NCBI RefSeq assembly: GCF_001420915.1
Contig: NZ_CP013021.1
Location: forward strand, 4,126,501-4,190,500
From: Agarivorans gilvus
GTDB taxonomy: Bacteria > Pseudomonadota > Gammaproteobacteria > Enterobacterales > Celerinatantimonadaceae
Length of the DNA stretch: 64,000 bases
Reading direction: 5' to 3'
Shown: piece by piece, positions 45,515 through 54,406 of the stretch
Layout of the letters: the number at the start of each line of letters is the position of its first letter
Position numbering within the stretch: position 1 is the first letter of the stretch
The notes under the pieces: generated by a model
What the model was told of the DNA's origin: nothing
Seen by the model: only the letters and a program-made list of their open reading frames with translations
Databases searched by the model: none
Made by a program: the position numbers and the translations under genes

Positions 45515-45590
45515 TGGTGGTCGCTACTGGGCTTGAACCAGTGACCCTCGCCTTGTAAGGGCGATGCTCTCCCAACTGAGCTAAGCGACC
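45515..45590 (-). tRNA. tRNA-Val (TAC), copy E, promoter-proximal
   Basis: First gene of the operon, 15 bp from the -10 box; same as copies A and C. Confidence 0.97.
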
Positions 45591-45605
45591 AACTTGTGGA
45601 GGCGT

Positions 45606-45633
45606 ATTATAGGGAGCTTCGCAGAGGTGTCAA
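45606..45633 (-). promoter_or_regulatory. Sigma-70 promoter of the tRNA-Val operon
   Basis: On the minus strand: consensus -35 TTGACA (45633-45628) and -10 TATAAT (45611-45606) with a 16-bp spacer and a GC-rich discriminator. Both boxes are perfect, as in strong stable-RNA promoters. gltX lies divergently on the other side. Confidence 0.85.
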
Positions 45634-45819
45634 CGCAAATTTTAAGGAAACTGACTGCTTGCACAAATTCTCGTCAAAATGGCGATTTAGCGAGCTTGCT
45701 GGCCTTAAAAATAAGCAAACCAAGATGATTTAGCCTGTTGCTCTTATCTGGCGAATTTTGACGGGTGTGGTAAAATCCGCGCCATTCAATTGGTCAATTA
45801 CTTTAATTAGAGAATCAAG

Positions 45820-47307
45820 ATGACAGTTCGTACTCGTGTCGCTCCTTCACCCACTGGTGACCCCCATGTAGGCACCGCCTATATCGCACTATTTAACTAC
45901 TGTTTTGCTAAGCAACATGGTGGTGAATTTATTCTGCGTATCGAAGATACCGACCAAGCACGTAGTTCTCGAGAATCTGAGCAAGCTATTTACGATAGCC
46001 TAAAATGGATTGGCTTAAATTGGGACGAGGGCCCGGATTGTGGCGGGCAATATGGCCCTTATCGTCAAAGTGAGCGTAGCGATATTTATAAAAAATATGC
46101 GCAACAGCTAATTGACGAGGGTAAAGCCTTTTACTGTTTTGCTACTGCAGAAGAGCTAGATGAAATGCGTCAGCAACAAATGGCCGAGGGTTTGCAACCT
46201 AAATATGATGGCCGAGGCTTAGCGCTGAGCAAAGAGGAAATTGAAGCCAATTTAGCGGCCGGCAAGCCTTACGTTGTGCGGATGATGATCCCCGAGAGCG
46301 GCAGTTTTAAGTTTGACGATTACCTGCGTGGCGAAGTGGAGATCCCATGGGAGCAAGTAGACATGCAAGTCTTACTTAAAGCCGATGGCCTGCCTACTTA
46401 CTTTTTAGCGAATGTTGTTGATGACCATCTAATGGGCATTACTCACGTATTTCGTGGTGAAGAATGGCTAAACTCTGCGCCTAAACTATTAAAGCTCTAC
46501 CAAGATTTAGGTTGGGAAGCACCCGTTCTAGGACACATGCCTTTATTACGTAACCCTGACAAAAGTAAACTGAGTAAGCGTAAAAACCCAACCAGCATTA
46601 ATTACTACCGCAAAATGGGTTTCCTACCTGAAGCGATGCTGAACTACTTGGGCCGCATGGGGTGGTCTATGCCTGATGAGCGAGAAAAGTTTACACTTGC
46701 GGAAATGGTCGAGCATTTTGACATGAAGCGGGTATCGCTGGGCGGTCCGGTGTTTGACGTAGATAAGTTGAAATGGTTAAACGGTTTATGGATCCGCGAA
46801 GAGCTTAGTGATGAGCAATTAGCCCAACGTTTGGTTGAGTGGGCATACAACCAGCAAACCTTGATGAGCATTCTGCCGCAAGCTAAAGCTCGTTTAGAAG
46901 TGATGAGTGACCTAGCGCCTTTAGCTGGTCATTTTGTTTCTGGTATGCCGGAATATGACCCAGAATTGTTAACCGCGGGTAAGTTAGAGCTTGAGCAGGT
47001 TCGCACCTTATTACAATTATTTATCTGGCAATTGGAAGAGCAACGCCAGTGGGATAAAGACGTGGTATTTGCGGTTGCCAAGCAGTTGGCTACGCATTTA
47101 GATGTGAAGATCCGTGATTTTCTAGAACCTATTTTTGTTGCCATTACCGGTAAAACTAGCTCTATTTCGGTGGTTGATGCAATGGCTATTTTAGGCTCAG
47201 ATATGAGTCGCGCTCGTTTACGTTTTGCGCTTAACCAAATTGGCGTAAGTAAGAAGCAAGCTAAGTCTTTAGATAAAGCCTACCGAGCTTATAAAGCGAC
47301 TTGGTAA
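45820..47307 (+). CDS. gltX: Glutamate-tRNA ligase
   Basis: Charges tRNA-Glu with glutamate. 495 residues. HIGH-type region VAPSPTGDPHVGTAYIALFNY, then FRGEEWLNSAPKL, and the KMSKS-type loop KLSKRKNPTSI. The C-terminal anticodon-binding domain extends to residue 495, longer than the 471 residues of E. coli. GAGAAT precedes the ATG. It is divergent from the tRNA-Val operon, an association also found in E. coli (gltX next to valU). Confidence 0.96.
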   Translation: MTVRTRVAPSPTGDPHVGTAYIALFNYCFAKQHGGEFILRIEDTDQARSSRESEQAIYDSLKWIGLNWDEGPDCGGQYGPYRQSERSDIYKKYAQQLIDEGKAFYCFATAEELDEMRQQQMAEGLQPKYDGRGLALSKEEIEANLAAGKPYVVRMMIPESGSFKFDDYLRGEVEIPWEQVDMQVLLKADGLPTYFLANVVDDHLMGITHVFRGEEWLNSAPKLLKLYQDLGWEAPVLGHMPLLRNPDKSKLSKRKNPTSINYYRKMGFLPEAMLNYLGRMGWSMPDEREKFTLAEMVEHFDMKRVSLGGPVFDVDKLKWLNGLWIREELSDEQLAQRLVEWAYNQQTLMSILPQAKARLEVMSDLAPLAGHFVSGMPEYDPELLTAGKLELEQVRTLLQLFIWQLEEQRQWDKDVVFAVAKQLATHLDVKIRDFLEPIFVAITGKTSSISVVDAMAILGSDMSRARLRFALNQIGVSKKQAKSLDKAYRAYKATW

Positions 47308-47321
47308 GGGCGTATAAACGC

Positions 47322-47352
47322 AAAAAAGCCAACTCTTAGAGTTGGCTTTTTT
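47322..47352 (+). terminator. Terminator after gltX
   Basis: Perfect 8-bp GCCAACTC/GAGTTGGC core, extended by A/T pairs, with a TTA loop and a T tract; A and T tracts on both sides make it bidirectional. Confidence 0.85.
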
Positions 47353-47367
47353 ATTTATTCTGAAAAT

Positions 47368-47481
47368 CTATACTAACAGCATGCTGCCACAGGCTGCGAT
47401 TAAAAAGCCGAGTGCTAGTAAGAACTGTAATTGTAGTTTAATGCCCATCTGCTTCCCTATCTGTATTTGATGTTGGCTCAT
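47368..47481 (-). CDS. Possible small hydrophobic protein
   Basis: A 37-residue frame with a C-terminal hydrophobic stretch (FLLALGFLIAACGSMLLV). An internal ATG at 47448 has AGGGAAG upstream and would give 26 residues. It is convergent with gltX and ends near its terminator. There is no family match; it is only a candidate. Confidence 0.3.
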   Translation of the reverse strand: MSQHQIQIGKQMGIKLQLQFLLALGFLIAACGSMLLV

Positions 47482-47786
47482 CTTGCCCGAAGCGCCTAAG
47501 TCATTACTATGAATTGGCTCACATAACTTTTTTTAAGCAAGTTTTTAATGATAAAAGTTCTTGATGGATCGCATTTATTTAGTGTTTCATGGTGAGTAAA
47601 AGAGCACGGTTGAACAAATAAATGTGAGCTTCATGGCATTCACCTGTTTCTCTGAAGAAACTGGCTAGTTACTAAAAAATAATGATATTTTTGTAACTAA
47701 TGGTTTGGTTCAATATTTTTTAATGCTTTACTAGTTATTGATAACTTATTTAGGGCTTAGTCGCAGTAGCTCAAGGAGGAGGTGCA
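47482..47786. other. AT-rich gap upstream of the STAS gene
   Basis: 305 bp with no convincing gene. It should hold the promoter of the STAS-domain gene and perhaps of the small ORF; the AAGGAGGAGG ribosome-binding site just before 47787 is strong. Confidence 0.4.
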
Positions 47787-48098
47787 ATGTCTATTAGTAG
47801 TCTGTTGAATCAACAGTCTGGCCAATTGATTATCAGTGTAACGGGGCGTTTTGACTATTCATTGCACCGTGATTTTAGGGCTTGTTATGAGCACGTTGCC
47901 ATTGAAGGCTTGCAACTGGTGTTAGATCTCAGCAAAGCCGAATACATGGACAGCTCAGCCTTAGGTATGATGCTGCTGTTAAAAGAGCATGCCGAAAAAT
48001 GCCAAGCTCTCGCTTTAACAGTGAGTAAACCCTCTCCAGCGGTGTTAAAAATTCTGGAGATTGCCAATTTTGATAAATTATTACAAATTGAAAACTAG
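47787..48098 (+). CDS. STAS-domain anti-anti-sigma factor (HsbA-like)
   Basis: Single STAS domain of 103 residues, whose regulatory Ser56 is in AEYMDSSALGMMLLLKEH, the site dephosphorylated or phosphorylated in partner switching. The ribosome-binding site AAGGAGGAGG is strong. It overlaps the downstream regulator gene by one base. Together they match the HsbA-HsbR pair that in Pseudomonas controls an anti-sigma factor and biofilm/motility choice; that role is inferred. Confidence 0.85.
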   Translation: MSISSLLNQQSGQLIISVTGRFDYSLHRDFRACYEHVAIEGLQLVLDLSKAEYMDSSALGMMLLLKEHAEKCQALALTVSKPSPAVLKILEIANFDKLLQIEN

Positions 48099-49801
48099 TG
48101 AAAGACCTAGAGGCTGCTGAGTTTTTAAGTCGTGCGGTTAAGGGTAATGCCCTGGTGGCCGATGACGTATCTTTACATCGTTTGATGTTGAGTGAGGTAC
48201 TCAGCGAGCTGGGTTATCAAGTATTTAGTGCCGCAGACGGGCAACAGGCCCTAACTTTATTTAAACAACACTCCATCGATATTGTTTTTCTTGATGTTCA
48301 CATGCCGGTGATGGACGGTTACCAAGCTGCTAGTGAAATTAAACGCTTAAGCGGCTCTCGTTTTATTCCAGTGATTTTTGTGACGGCCCTTAATGAAGTC
48401 GATGCGTCGGTAAAATGTATTGCTTGTGGGGGCGATGACATCCTTTTCAAACCGATCGAGCATGCGGTACTTAAAGCAAAAGCCTTGGGTTTTGAACGAA
48501 TAAAGGCGGTCCATCAAAAGATCAGTTTGTTAGAAACTCAGCGTCAGCAAGAAGAAATACTGGCCGAGAGAATACTCAGCGGTGCCATCGCTAATTCCCA
48601 ATGTGCCGATCAAGAGTTGCTGATTTGGTTAAATAGTGCTTCCACTTTTTCTGGGGATGTGGTGTTTGCTGAGTACCGCCCCAATGGTGATATTTACGCA
48701 TTGTTGGGGGATTTTACCGGACATGGATTGCGTGCCGCGATTGGCGCAATGCCAGTGGCGGAGATTTTTCGCAGCATGACGCGTAAGGGCTATTCTGCCG
48801 AAGCCTTATTGCAGCAAATTAACCGGCGTTTACATCGTTTGTTGCCCACTGGCATGTTTTTAGCCGCCACCTTTGTGGAGCTTTCTTTTCAACAGCGGAG
48901 CATTGGTGTTTGGAACGGAGGCATGCCTGATTTGCTGATTGTTGATGGTGTAGGCGATACGCTGCGCCAACGTGTTCCCGCTAGTTCCATCGCGTTGGGG
49001 ATCCAAGCTCAACTCGATATTCATTTAACCACGCTAGAGTGGACCGTCAATGACCACATCTTGTTGTTTAGCGACGGTATTTTAGATGCGGTTAATTTGG
49101 CTGGCGAGATGTTTGGTGAAGCCCGCTTGCTACAAGCTATAACTGAGAAGGCGGAGCAAATATCGTATATTGCCTCGGTACAAAAACACTTAAGCGCGTT
49201 TTGTCAGGGGGCTGAACAGGCCGATGATATTAGCTTGGTAGAAATCCCTAATTTATTAGCCAGACCCCACCCCAAGCAATCCGAAGCTTATGCGGCGCGT
49301 CCGTTGGCCAAAGCTCAGTGGCAATGGCAATTAGAATTGGATGTATTGAGCTTGAAGTCGCTCAACCCAGTACCTTTATTTATGAATACTCTAGATGAAC
49401 TAAAAGTGAATCAAGTTGATAGAAATACTTTGTTTACCGTAGTGGGAGAACTATTTAATAATGCTTTTGAGCATGGCGTATTGCAGCTTGACTCCTCGAT
49501 CAAACATTCAGCCGAAGGCTTTGAAGAGTACTATCGGCTGCGCAAACAACGGGTTGAGCAACTTAATCAAGGTTGGGTAAAACTGGCCATTCGCTATGAT
49601 GGCTCAAGTGAAGTGGGTCAATTTACTATTGATATTGCAGATAGTGGTGCTGGTTTTGATGAGGCCTTAGTAACAGGGCAGGCTAAACCAAGTCACTACT
49701 ATGGACGTGGATTGCATATAGTGCGTAGCTTGTGTCAACAATTGTCATTTAGTCAAAGTGGCAGCAAAGCAACAGCCGTTTATTGCTGCAAAAGCGAGTA
49801 A
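48098..49801 (+). CDS. Response regulator-PP2C phosphatase-kinase protein (HsbR-like)
   Basis: Three-domain partner-switch regulator of 567 residues: receiver (about 15-130; Asp66 in IVFLDVHMPVMDG; Lys in ILFKPIEHA), SpoIIE-type PP2C phosphatase (about 165-395; GDVVFAEYRPNG, LLGDFTGHGLRAAIGAMPVAEIF, SDGILDAVN) and a C-terminal HATPase_c/RsbW-like kinase (430-560; ELFNNAFEHG, IADSGAGFDE, GRGLHIVRSL). Such a protein can both phosphorylate and dephosphorylate the STAS partner in front of it. The start is GTG, overlapping the STAS stop. No sigma factor is nearby. Confidence 0.9.
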   Translation: MKDLEAAEFLSRAVKGNALVADDVSLHRLMLSEVLSELGYQVFSAADGQQALTLFKQHSIDIVFLDVHMPVMDGYQAASEIKRLSGSRFIPVIFVTALNEVDASVKCIACGGDDILFKPIEHAVLKAKALGFERIKAVHQKISLLETQRQQEEILAERILSGAIANSQCADQELLIWLNSASTFSGDVVFAEYRPNGDIYALLGDFTGHGLRAAIGAMPVAEIFRSMTRKGYSAEALLQQINRRLHRLLPTGMFLAATFVELSFQQRSIGVWNGGMPDLLIVDGVGDTLRQRVPASSIALGIQAQLDIHLTTLEWTVNDHILLFSDGILDAVNLAGEMFGEARLLQAITEKAEQISYIASVQKHLSAFCQGAEQADDISLVEIPNLLARPHPKQSEAYAARPLAKAQWQWQLELDVLSLKSLNPVPLFMNTLDELKVNQVDRNTLFTVVGELFNNAFEHGVLQLDSSIKHSAEGFEEYYRLRKQRVEQLNQGWVKLAIRYDGSSEVGQFTIDIADSGAGFDEALVTGQAKPSHYYGRGLHIVRSLCQQLSFSQSGSKATAVYCCKSE

Positions 49802-49866
49802 TTTTGCATAATACGCCGCTAATTGTTGGCTAATTGAGCAAGTGAACCGTTTCTTTATAAAAACGG

Positions 49867-49895
49867 TTGACACTCATCTCTAGGCTGCTTAGAAT
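49867..49895 (+). promoter_or_regulatory. Promoter of the tRNA-Ala pair
   Basis: TTGACA (49867-49872) and TAGAAT (49890-49895) with a 17-bp spacer, about 43 bp upstream of the first tRNA-Ala. Confidence 0.75.
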
Positions 49896-49938
49896 CCTGC
49901 TCGTTTTCGGGATTTACTGCTCGAAAATAGTGTGACTT

Positions 49939-50014
<76 letters not shown>

Positions 50015-50035
50015 AATCACACCCTACCGTTTATC

Positions 50036-50111
<76 letters not shown>

Positions 50112-50313
50112 ATTTCCTATCTCTATTAGTTTGTTTCAAGTTAGCTTGAAATATGCTGTCGCTTGTTTTTAGTTGTTTAGCATTTTGGGCTTACTTAGGC
50201 CTTTTTTAATATTCTTATTGTTAGTAATAGATTGACTTATATAACAAATTAACCGCAGTTAGTGGAACAATAGGGGCATATACAGCCATACTACTAGGTA
50301 AAGTCGGGTAAAT

Positions 50314-51771
50314 TTGCAAAAAATGAATAAAAGCACCTATGGTACCCAACAGTGGTTGGAGAAAATCAGTAAACATGAGTTGCCGGCTTTAGCTGCGACG
50401 GTTCGCCTGTTGGAGAAAATTGCCCAAGATGAAACCTCTTCCTTGTCTATTCTTGGGCAGTCGGTATTACACGATCACGGCTTAACCTCACGTATTTTGA
50501 GGGTGGTGAATAGTGTTAATTACAATCGCAGTAATAACCAAATTACCACCGTTAGCCGCGCCGCGGTTATTCTGGGTTATGACCAACTTAAGCGCATCTG
50601 CATTACCGCACGGATGATAGATAGCTTGCTGAACAATAAAAATATCAGCGAAGCTGTGTATCAACGAGTATTAATGTTGATGGCGCGCTCGTTTCATGCC
50701 GCCAGGTTAGCGAAAATGATGCTTAAAGGTTATGCCGAAGATACTCAGGAAGAGGTGTACATTGCGGCCTTGTTACACAATCTAGGCGAAGTAGCATTTT
50801 GGACCATGGGTGGCCAAATTACCGAGCAATTAGATGAGCTGCTTACTGAATCGTCAGAACCCAGTGGCGATGTGGTTTACCAGCTGTTAGGAACCCGCTT
50901 TGAGCAGCTTAGTGTGGGCTTGGCCAGTAATTGGAATATGGGCTCGATGTTGGTGAAATCCTTAGGTGATCCTAATACTCGTACTCCTGAGTTACGTAGT
51001 ATTCATCTGGCGCATAAATTTAGCCAGGCCATGGTTGAGGAAGATGAAGTTGCACGCAAGAAAAGCCTGAAAGGTATTGCCGAACAAATGAAGTTGCCGT
51101 TGCCAGAGGTGCAGCGAATGGTGATTAAATGCACCGATGAAACCCTGCAACTGGCACGCTCTTATGGCGCAGGTGTATTAGAGCCTTATCTTGATCATGG
51201 CAGCAAGCACACCAACGATGCTACAGAGGAAGAACCCGCTCCTATCCAAAGTAAGCAGAGTCTACAACTACAACTATTGCGAGAACTCACTCTGGTGGCT
51301 ACAGAGACACCCGATCTTAATTTGGTGATTCATACCGCAATGGAAGGCATTCAACGTGGCATAGGCCTCGAGCGAGTAATGGTATTGATGGTTAATCCCA
51401 GTTATGAATATCTATTACCGCGTTTTGTGACCAGTGATAGCCCAGAGCAAGACAAACAAGATTTTAAATTAAGTCTAGTGGGCGCGGAGACTATCTTCAG
51501 CACGGCTTATAAAGAGCGCAGGCCTATTTGGTACAAGGGGCCACAACACCAGCGGTGGGCTTCATTAATCAATAATCAAATTCGCCGTATAAGCAAAGGA
51601 CAAGCCTTTTTTCTGGCTCCTATTGTAATCGAAGGGCGCTGTATTGCCTTAATCTATGCAGATAGCATGGAGAACCAGGAAAAACTAAGCCAAGATGACT
51701 TTGATATGTTTACCCATTTTGCACAACAAACAGACTTATGTTTGTCGGTAGTATTACGGCTTAACCGCTAA
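50314..51771 (+). CDS. HDOD-GAF domain signalling protein
   Basis: 485 residues: an HDOD domain at about 20-230 (LPALAATVRLLEKIAQDE, SRILRVVNSVNYNR, AAVILGYDQLKRI, LLHNLGEVAFW) and a C-terminal GAF-like sensor (about 315-480; IGLERVMVLMVNPSYEYL, FFLAPIVIEGRCIALIYADS). HDOD proteins act as output modules in motility and cyclic-di-GMP networks; no catalytic activity is proven for the domain. The TTG at 50314 follows GGGTAAAT; an ATG three codons later is a possible start. It is separate from the HsbR-like gene by two tRNAs. Confidence 0.88.
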   Translation: MQKMNKSTYGTQQWLEKISKHELPALAATVRLLEKIAQDETSSLSILGQSVLHDHGLTSRILRVVNSVNYNRSNNQITTVSRAAVILGYDQLKRICITARMIDSLLNNKNISEAVYQRVLMLMARSFHAARLAKMMLKGYAEDTQEEVYIAALLHNLGEVAFWTMGGQITEQLDELLTESSEPSGDVVYQLLGTRFEQLSVGLASNWNMGSMLVKSLGDPNTRTPELRSIHLAHKFSQAMVEEDEVARKKSLKGIAEQMKLPLPEVQRMVIKCTDETLQLARSYGAGVLEPYLDHGSKHTNDATEEEPAPIQSKQSLQLQLLRELTLVATETPDLNLVIHTAMEGIQRGIGLERVMVLMVNPSYEYLLPRFVTSDSPEQDKQDFKLSLVGAETIFSTAYKERRPIWYKGPQHQRWASLINNQIRRISKGQAFFLAPIVIEGRCIALIYADSMENQEKLSQDDFDMFTHFAQQTDLCLSVVLRLNR

Positions 51772-51825
51772 TCTAGCTAGGTAAAGCTAAAAAATATCAG
51801 GGAGGCGAGCTCCCTGATTCGGTAT

Positions 51826-52578
51826 TTAGAGCACCATAGATAGGAATTGTTTTAACCTTGGGTGGCTAGGTTTATCAAAGAACTCATCTGGAGACGCTTC
51901 AACTAATAGCTCGCCATCTTCCATAAACAGCACTCGGTCTGCTACCTCTCGAGCAAAGCCCATTTCATGAGTAACCACCACCATGGTCATGCCATCTTTG
52001 GCTAGGCCTTTCATTACGTCTAGCACTTCGCCTACCATTTCTGGGTCAAGTGCGGAGGTGGGCTCATCAAATAACATGATATTGGGTTGCATGGCCAATG
52101 CGCGTGCAATGGCTACCCGCTGCTGTTGACCACCAGACAAGTGGGAAGGGTAGTTGTTCATACGATCGGCTAGGCCAACCTTAAGTAATAGGGCCTTGGC
52201 TTCGTCCTCTGCTTGTTGCTTATTACGCTTGGCGACTTTTAAGGGCGCAAGCATAACGTTGCCTAGCGCCGTTTTATGTGGGAACAAGTTAAAGTTTTGG
52301 AATACCATGCCCACTTCTTCGCGTAGGGTATTGATATTGGTGTCTTTGGCATACATGTCTGTACCATCGATGTGGATCGAACCACTGCTGATGGTTTCTA
52401 GTTGATTGAGGGTACGCAAAAAGGTTGACTTACCCGAGCCCGAAGGGCCAACAATAACTACTACTTCGCCCCGCGAAACAGTGGCCGAGACATTTTTTAA
52501 AGCATGACAGCCATTGGGATAAATCTTATTGATGTCTTTTGCAACGATCATATCGTTGCCTTGGTAATTTTTAGTCAC
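51826..52578 (-). CDS. Polar amino-acid ABC transporter ATP-binding protein
   Basis: Energises import of a polar amino acid such as glutamine, glutamate or arginine. 250 residues; Walker A GPSGSGKSTFLRTLNQLE, signature LSGGQQQRVAIARALAMQP, Walker B IMLFDEPTSALDPEMV and the switch His in VVTHEMGFA. It overlaps the permease gene by 8 bp. GlnQ/HisP-like but not assignable to a substrate. Confidence 0.94.
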   Translation of the reverse strand: MTKNYQGNDMIVAKDINKIYPNGCHALKNVSATVSRGEVVVIVGPSGSGKSTFLRTLNQLETISSGSIHIDGTDMYAKDTNINTLREEVGMVFQNFNLFPHKTALGNVMLAPLKVAKRNKQQAEDEAKALLLKVGLADRMNNYPSHLSGGQQQRVAIARALAMQPNIMLFDEPTSALDPEMVGEVLDVMKGLAKDGMTMVVVTHEMGFAREVADRVLFMEDGELLVEASPDEFFDKPSHPRLKQFLSMVL

Positions 52579-53518
52579 TGGCCGCTAACCTCTTTTCTAA
52601 GCGTTGAATGGCCCAAGATAGGCTGCTAGTAAGTACGAGATACAATAAGGCAACTGTAAACCAGACTTCAAAAGGGGCAAAACTGCCACTGACGACTTCT
52701 CGGCCCGCTTTGGTTAAGTCGGTGATGGAAATAACCGATACCAAAGAGGAGTCTTTAATCAAGTTGATAAACTGGCCAGCCATCGGCGGTAAGGTGCGCT
52801 TGAAGGCTTGCGGCAAGATGACATTAATCATTGCTTGCGGGTAATTCATACCGAGTGAACGCGCAGCTTCCATTTGCCCCTTGGGAATAGATTGAATGCC
52901 TGCTCGAATAATTTCGGCAACGTAGGCGGCGGTAAATACTGATAGTGCGATGACCCCCGCAGTGAAACGTTCTAAATCGAAAACCGTACCGATGAAGAAA
53001 TAAACAATGAATATTTGTACCAGTAGCGGGGTACCACGAATAATTTCGATGTAGGTGACGGCTAGTTTATGCAGGGCTGGGTTACTGGCTATCCGCATTA
53101 AGCCAATAATTAAGCCGAGCAGAATAGCGAAAAACAGCGACCAAATAGAAATTTTGATGGTAACAATTAAGCCTTCGGTAAGCGGACCGATTCGCCAATG
53201 CTCTGAAGCGGCCAGTTGGTCGCCTTCGAACACCAGGTCGCCTTCATAAACGCTGATGTTTTCATATTTAGCTAGGTCGACTAGTACCTCGCCGCTGTCG
53301 GAAACTAATTTCAGTTTACCGGCCGCAGTCTTAACGATACTGCCATCTTGTGGGGCGGTAACACTGGAGGCTTCGTTATTAACGATGTAAGGAACAACGC
53401 GCTGCCAGTTCCAGTTGTAGTCGATTTTCTCACCGGAAAGATAAATAAGGCCACACAGGCTAAGTAAAATGGCGACAAAAACACCATTCCACAATAATTT
53501 GCTTGCTTGAGTTTGCAT
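52571..53518 (-). CDS. Polar amino-acid ABC transporter permease with long N-terminal periplasmic insert
   Basis: Permease of the His/Glu/Gln family, 315 residues, about 80 longer than usual. After the first helix (residues 13-30) there is an extracytoplasmic segment (about 35-115) with a beta-rich motif (APQDGSIVKTAAGKL...ISVYEGDLVFEGDQLA) before the core TM domain. The core keeps the coupling motif EAARSLGMNYPQAMINVILPQAFKRTLPPM. One permease gene is present, so it probably forms a homodimer. Confidence 0.92.
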   Translation of the reverse strand: MQTQASKLLWNGVFVAILLSLCGLIYLSGEKIDYNWNWQRVVPYIVNNEASSVTAPQDGSIVKTAAGKLKLVSDSGEVLVDLAKYENISVYEGDLVFEGDQLAASEHWRIGPLTEGLIVTIKISIWSLFFAILLGLIIGLMRIASNPALHKLAVTYIEIIRGTPLLVQIFIVYFFIGTVFDLERFTAGVIALSVFTAAYVAEIIRAGIQSIPKGQMEAARSLGMNYPQAMINVILPQAFKRTLPPMAGQFINLIKDSSLVSVISITDLTKAGREVVSGSFAPFEVWFTVALLYLVLTSSLSWAIQRLEKRLAASD

Positions 53519-53580
53519 CTGAAGCTCTTTTTTAATTTAGGTTTTACTTTATTCCTGGTTAAGCACTCAGTGATAAAGCA

Positions 53581-53603
53581 AAGTGGCTGCGAGGCAGCCA
53601 CTT
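53581..53603 (-). terminator. Attenuator hairpin between binding protein and permease
   Basis: A perfect 10-bp stem (AAGTGGCTGC/GCAGCCACTT) with a 3-nt loop, 8 bp after the binding-protein stop. There is no real U tract, so it is probably a 3'-stabilising or partial terminator that raises binding-protein level over the permease, as in many ABC operons. Confidence 0.6.
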
Positions 53604-53611
53604 GAGTCTTA

Positions 53612-54406
53612 CTATTGAACTTGTTTTAACCAAGCGTCATCTTTGAACCATTTGTCATAAATGCGCTCGTAGGTGCCATCACCTTTAATTTGGCGAAGGT
53701 AGCCATTTAAAAAGTTTAGGAAGTCAGGGTCGCCTTGGCGAACTGCCCATCCTAAAGGTTCAAAGGTGAAAGGTTGGTCTAGGTGAACTAATTGACCTTG
53801 GTGCTCAGCTGCGTAGATAGCATTGAATGGTAGGTCGTAGATAAAGGCATCGGCTTTGCCGTTGGTTACTTCAAGAACCGCTTCAGATTGGGTTTCAAAC
53901 AGGTTCACTTTAGCTTTTGGTAGGTAACGCTTAATGGCGCCTTCACCCGTGGTACCTAATTTGGTCACTACGGTGAACTCTTCGCTGTTTAGGTCGCGGT
54001 AAGAGCTTACTTTCCCTTCTAATTTAGGGCTTAGTAGGATCGACTGACCAATCACTACGTAAGGGTCGGCAAAGTTAACTTGCATGTTACGTTGTGGAGT
54101 AATGGTCATTCCGCCCATGATGAGGTGACATTTACCGGTGAGTAGAGTGGGAATAATGCCATCCCAAGCGGTGTTAACTGGAACATATTTTACGCCCATA
54201 GCACGCGCCATTTGTTTGCCTAAATCAACGTCAAAGCCAATAAATTGGCCATTTTTGGCTTTCATTTCAAAAGGCATGTAACCGGCATCAAAACAGGTGC
54301 GTAGTTCACCCGATTCGGTAATTTCTTGGAGCAGAGTTTGTTGGGCGAATGCTGCACTAGATAATAGCGCGACTGCGGCAAGCGCAGATTGAATGACACG
54401 TTTCAT
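53612..54406 (-). CDS. Polar amino-acid ABC transporter substrate-binding protein
   Basis: Periplasmic binding protein, 264 residues, with a signal peptide (residues 1-21, ending AFA). SBP family 3 features: ITESGELRTCFDAGYMPFEMKAKNGQFIGFDVDLGKQMARAMG (ligand-loop), AWDGIIPTLLTGKCHLIMGGMTITPQRN. A single additional Cys pair may exist at Cys38 and Cys93 or so. Substrate not readable. It is the first gene of the operon. Confidence 0.94.
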   Translation of the reverse strand: MKRVIQSALAAVALLSSAAFAQQTLLQEITESGELRTCFDAGYMPFEMKAKNGQFIGFDVDLGKQMARAMGVKYVPVNTAWDGIIPTLLTGKCHLIMGGMTITPQRNMQVNFADPYVVIGQSILLSPKLEGKVSSYRDLNSEEFTVVTKLGTTGEGAIKRYLPKAKVNLFETQSEAVLEVTNGKADAFIYDLPFNAIYAAEHQGQLVHLDQPFTFEPLGWAVRQGDPDFLNFLNGYLRQIKGDGTYERIYDKWFKDDAWLKQVQ

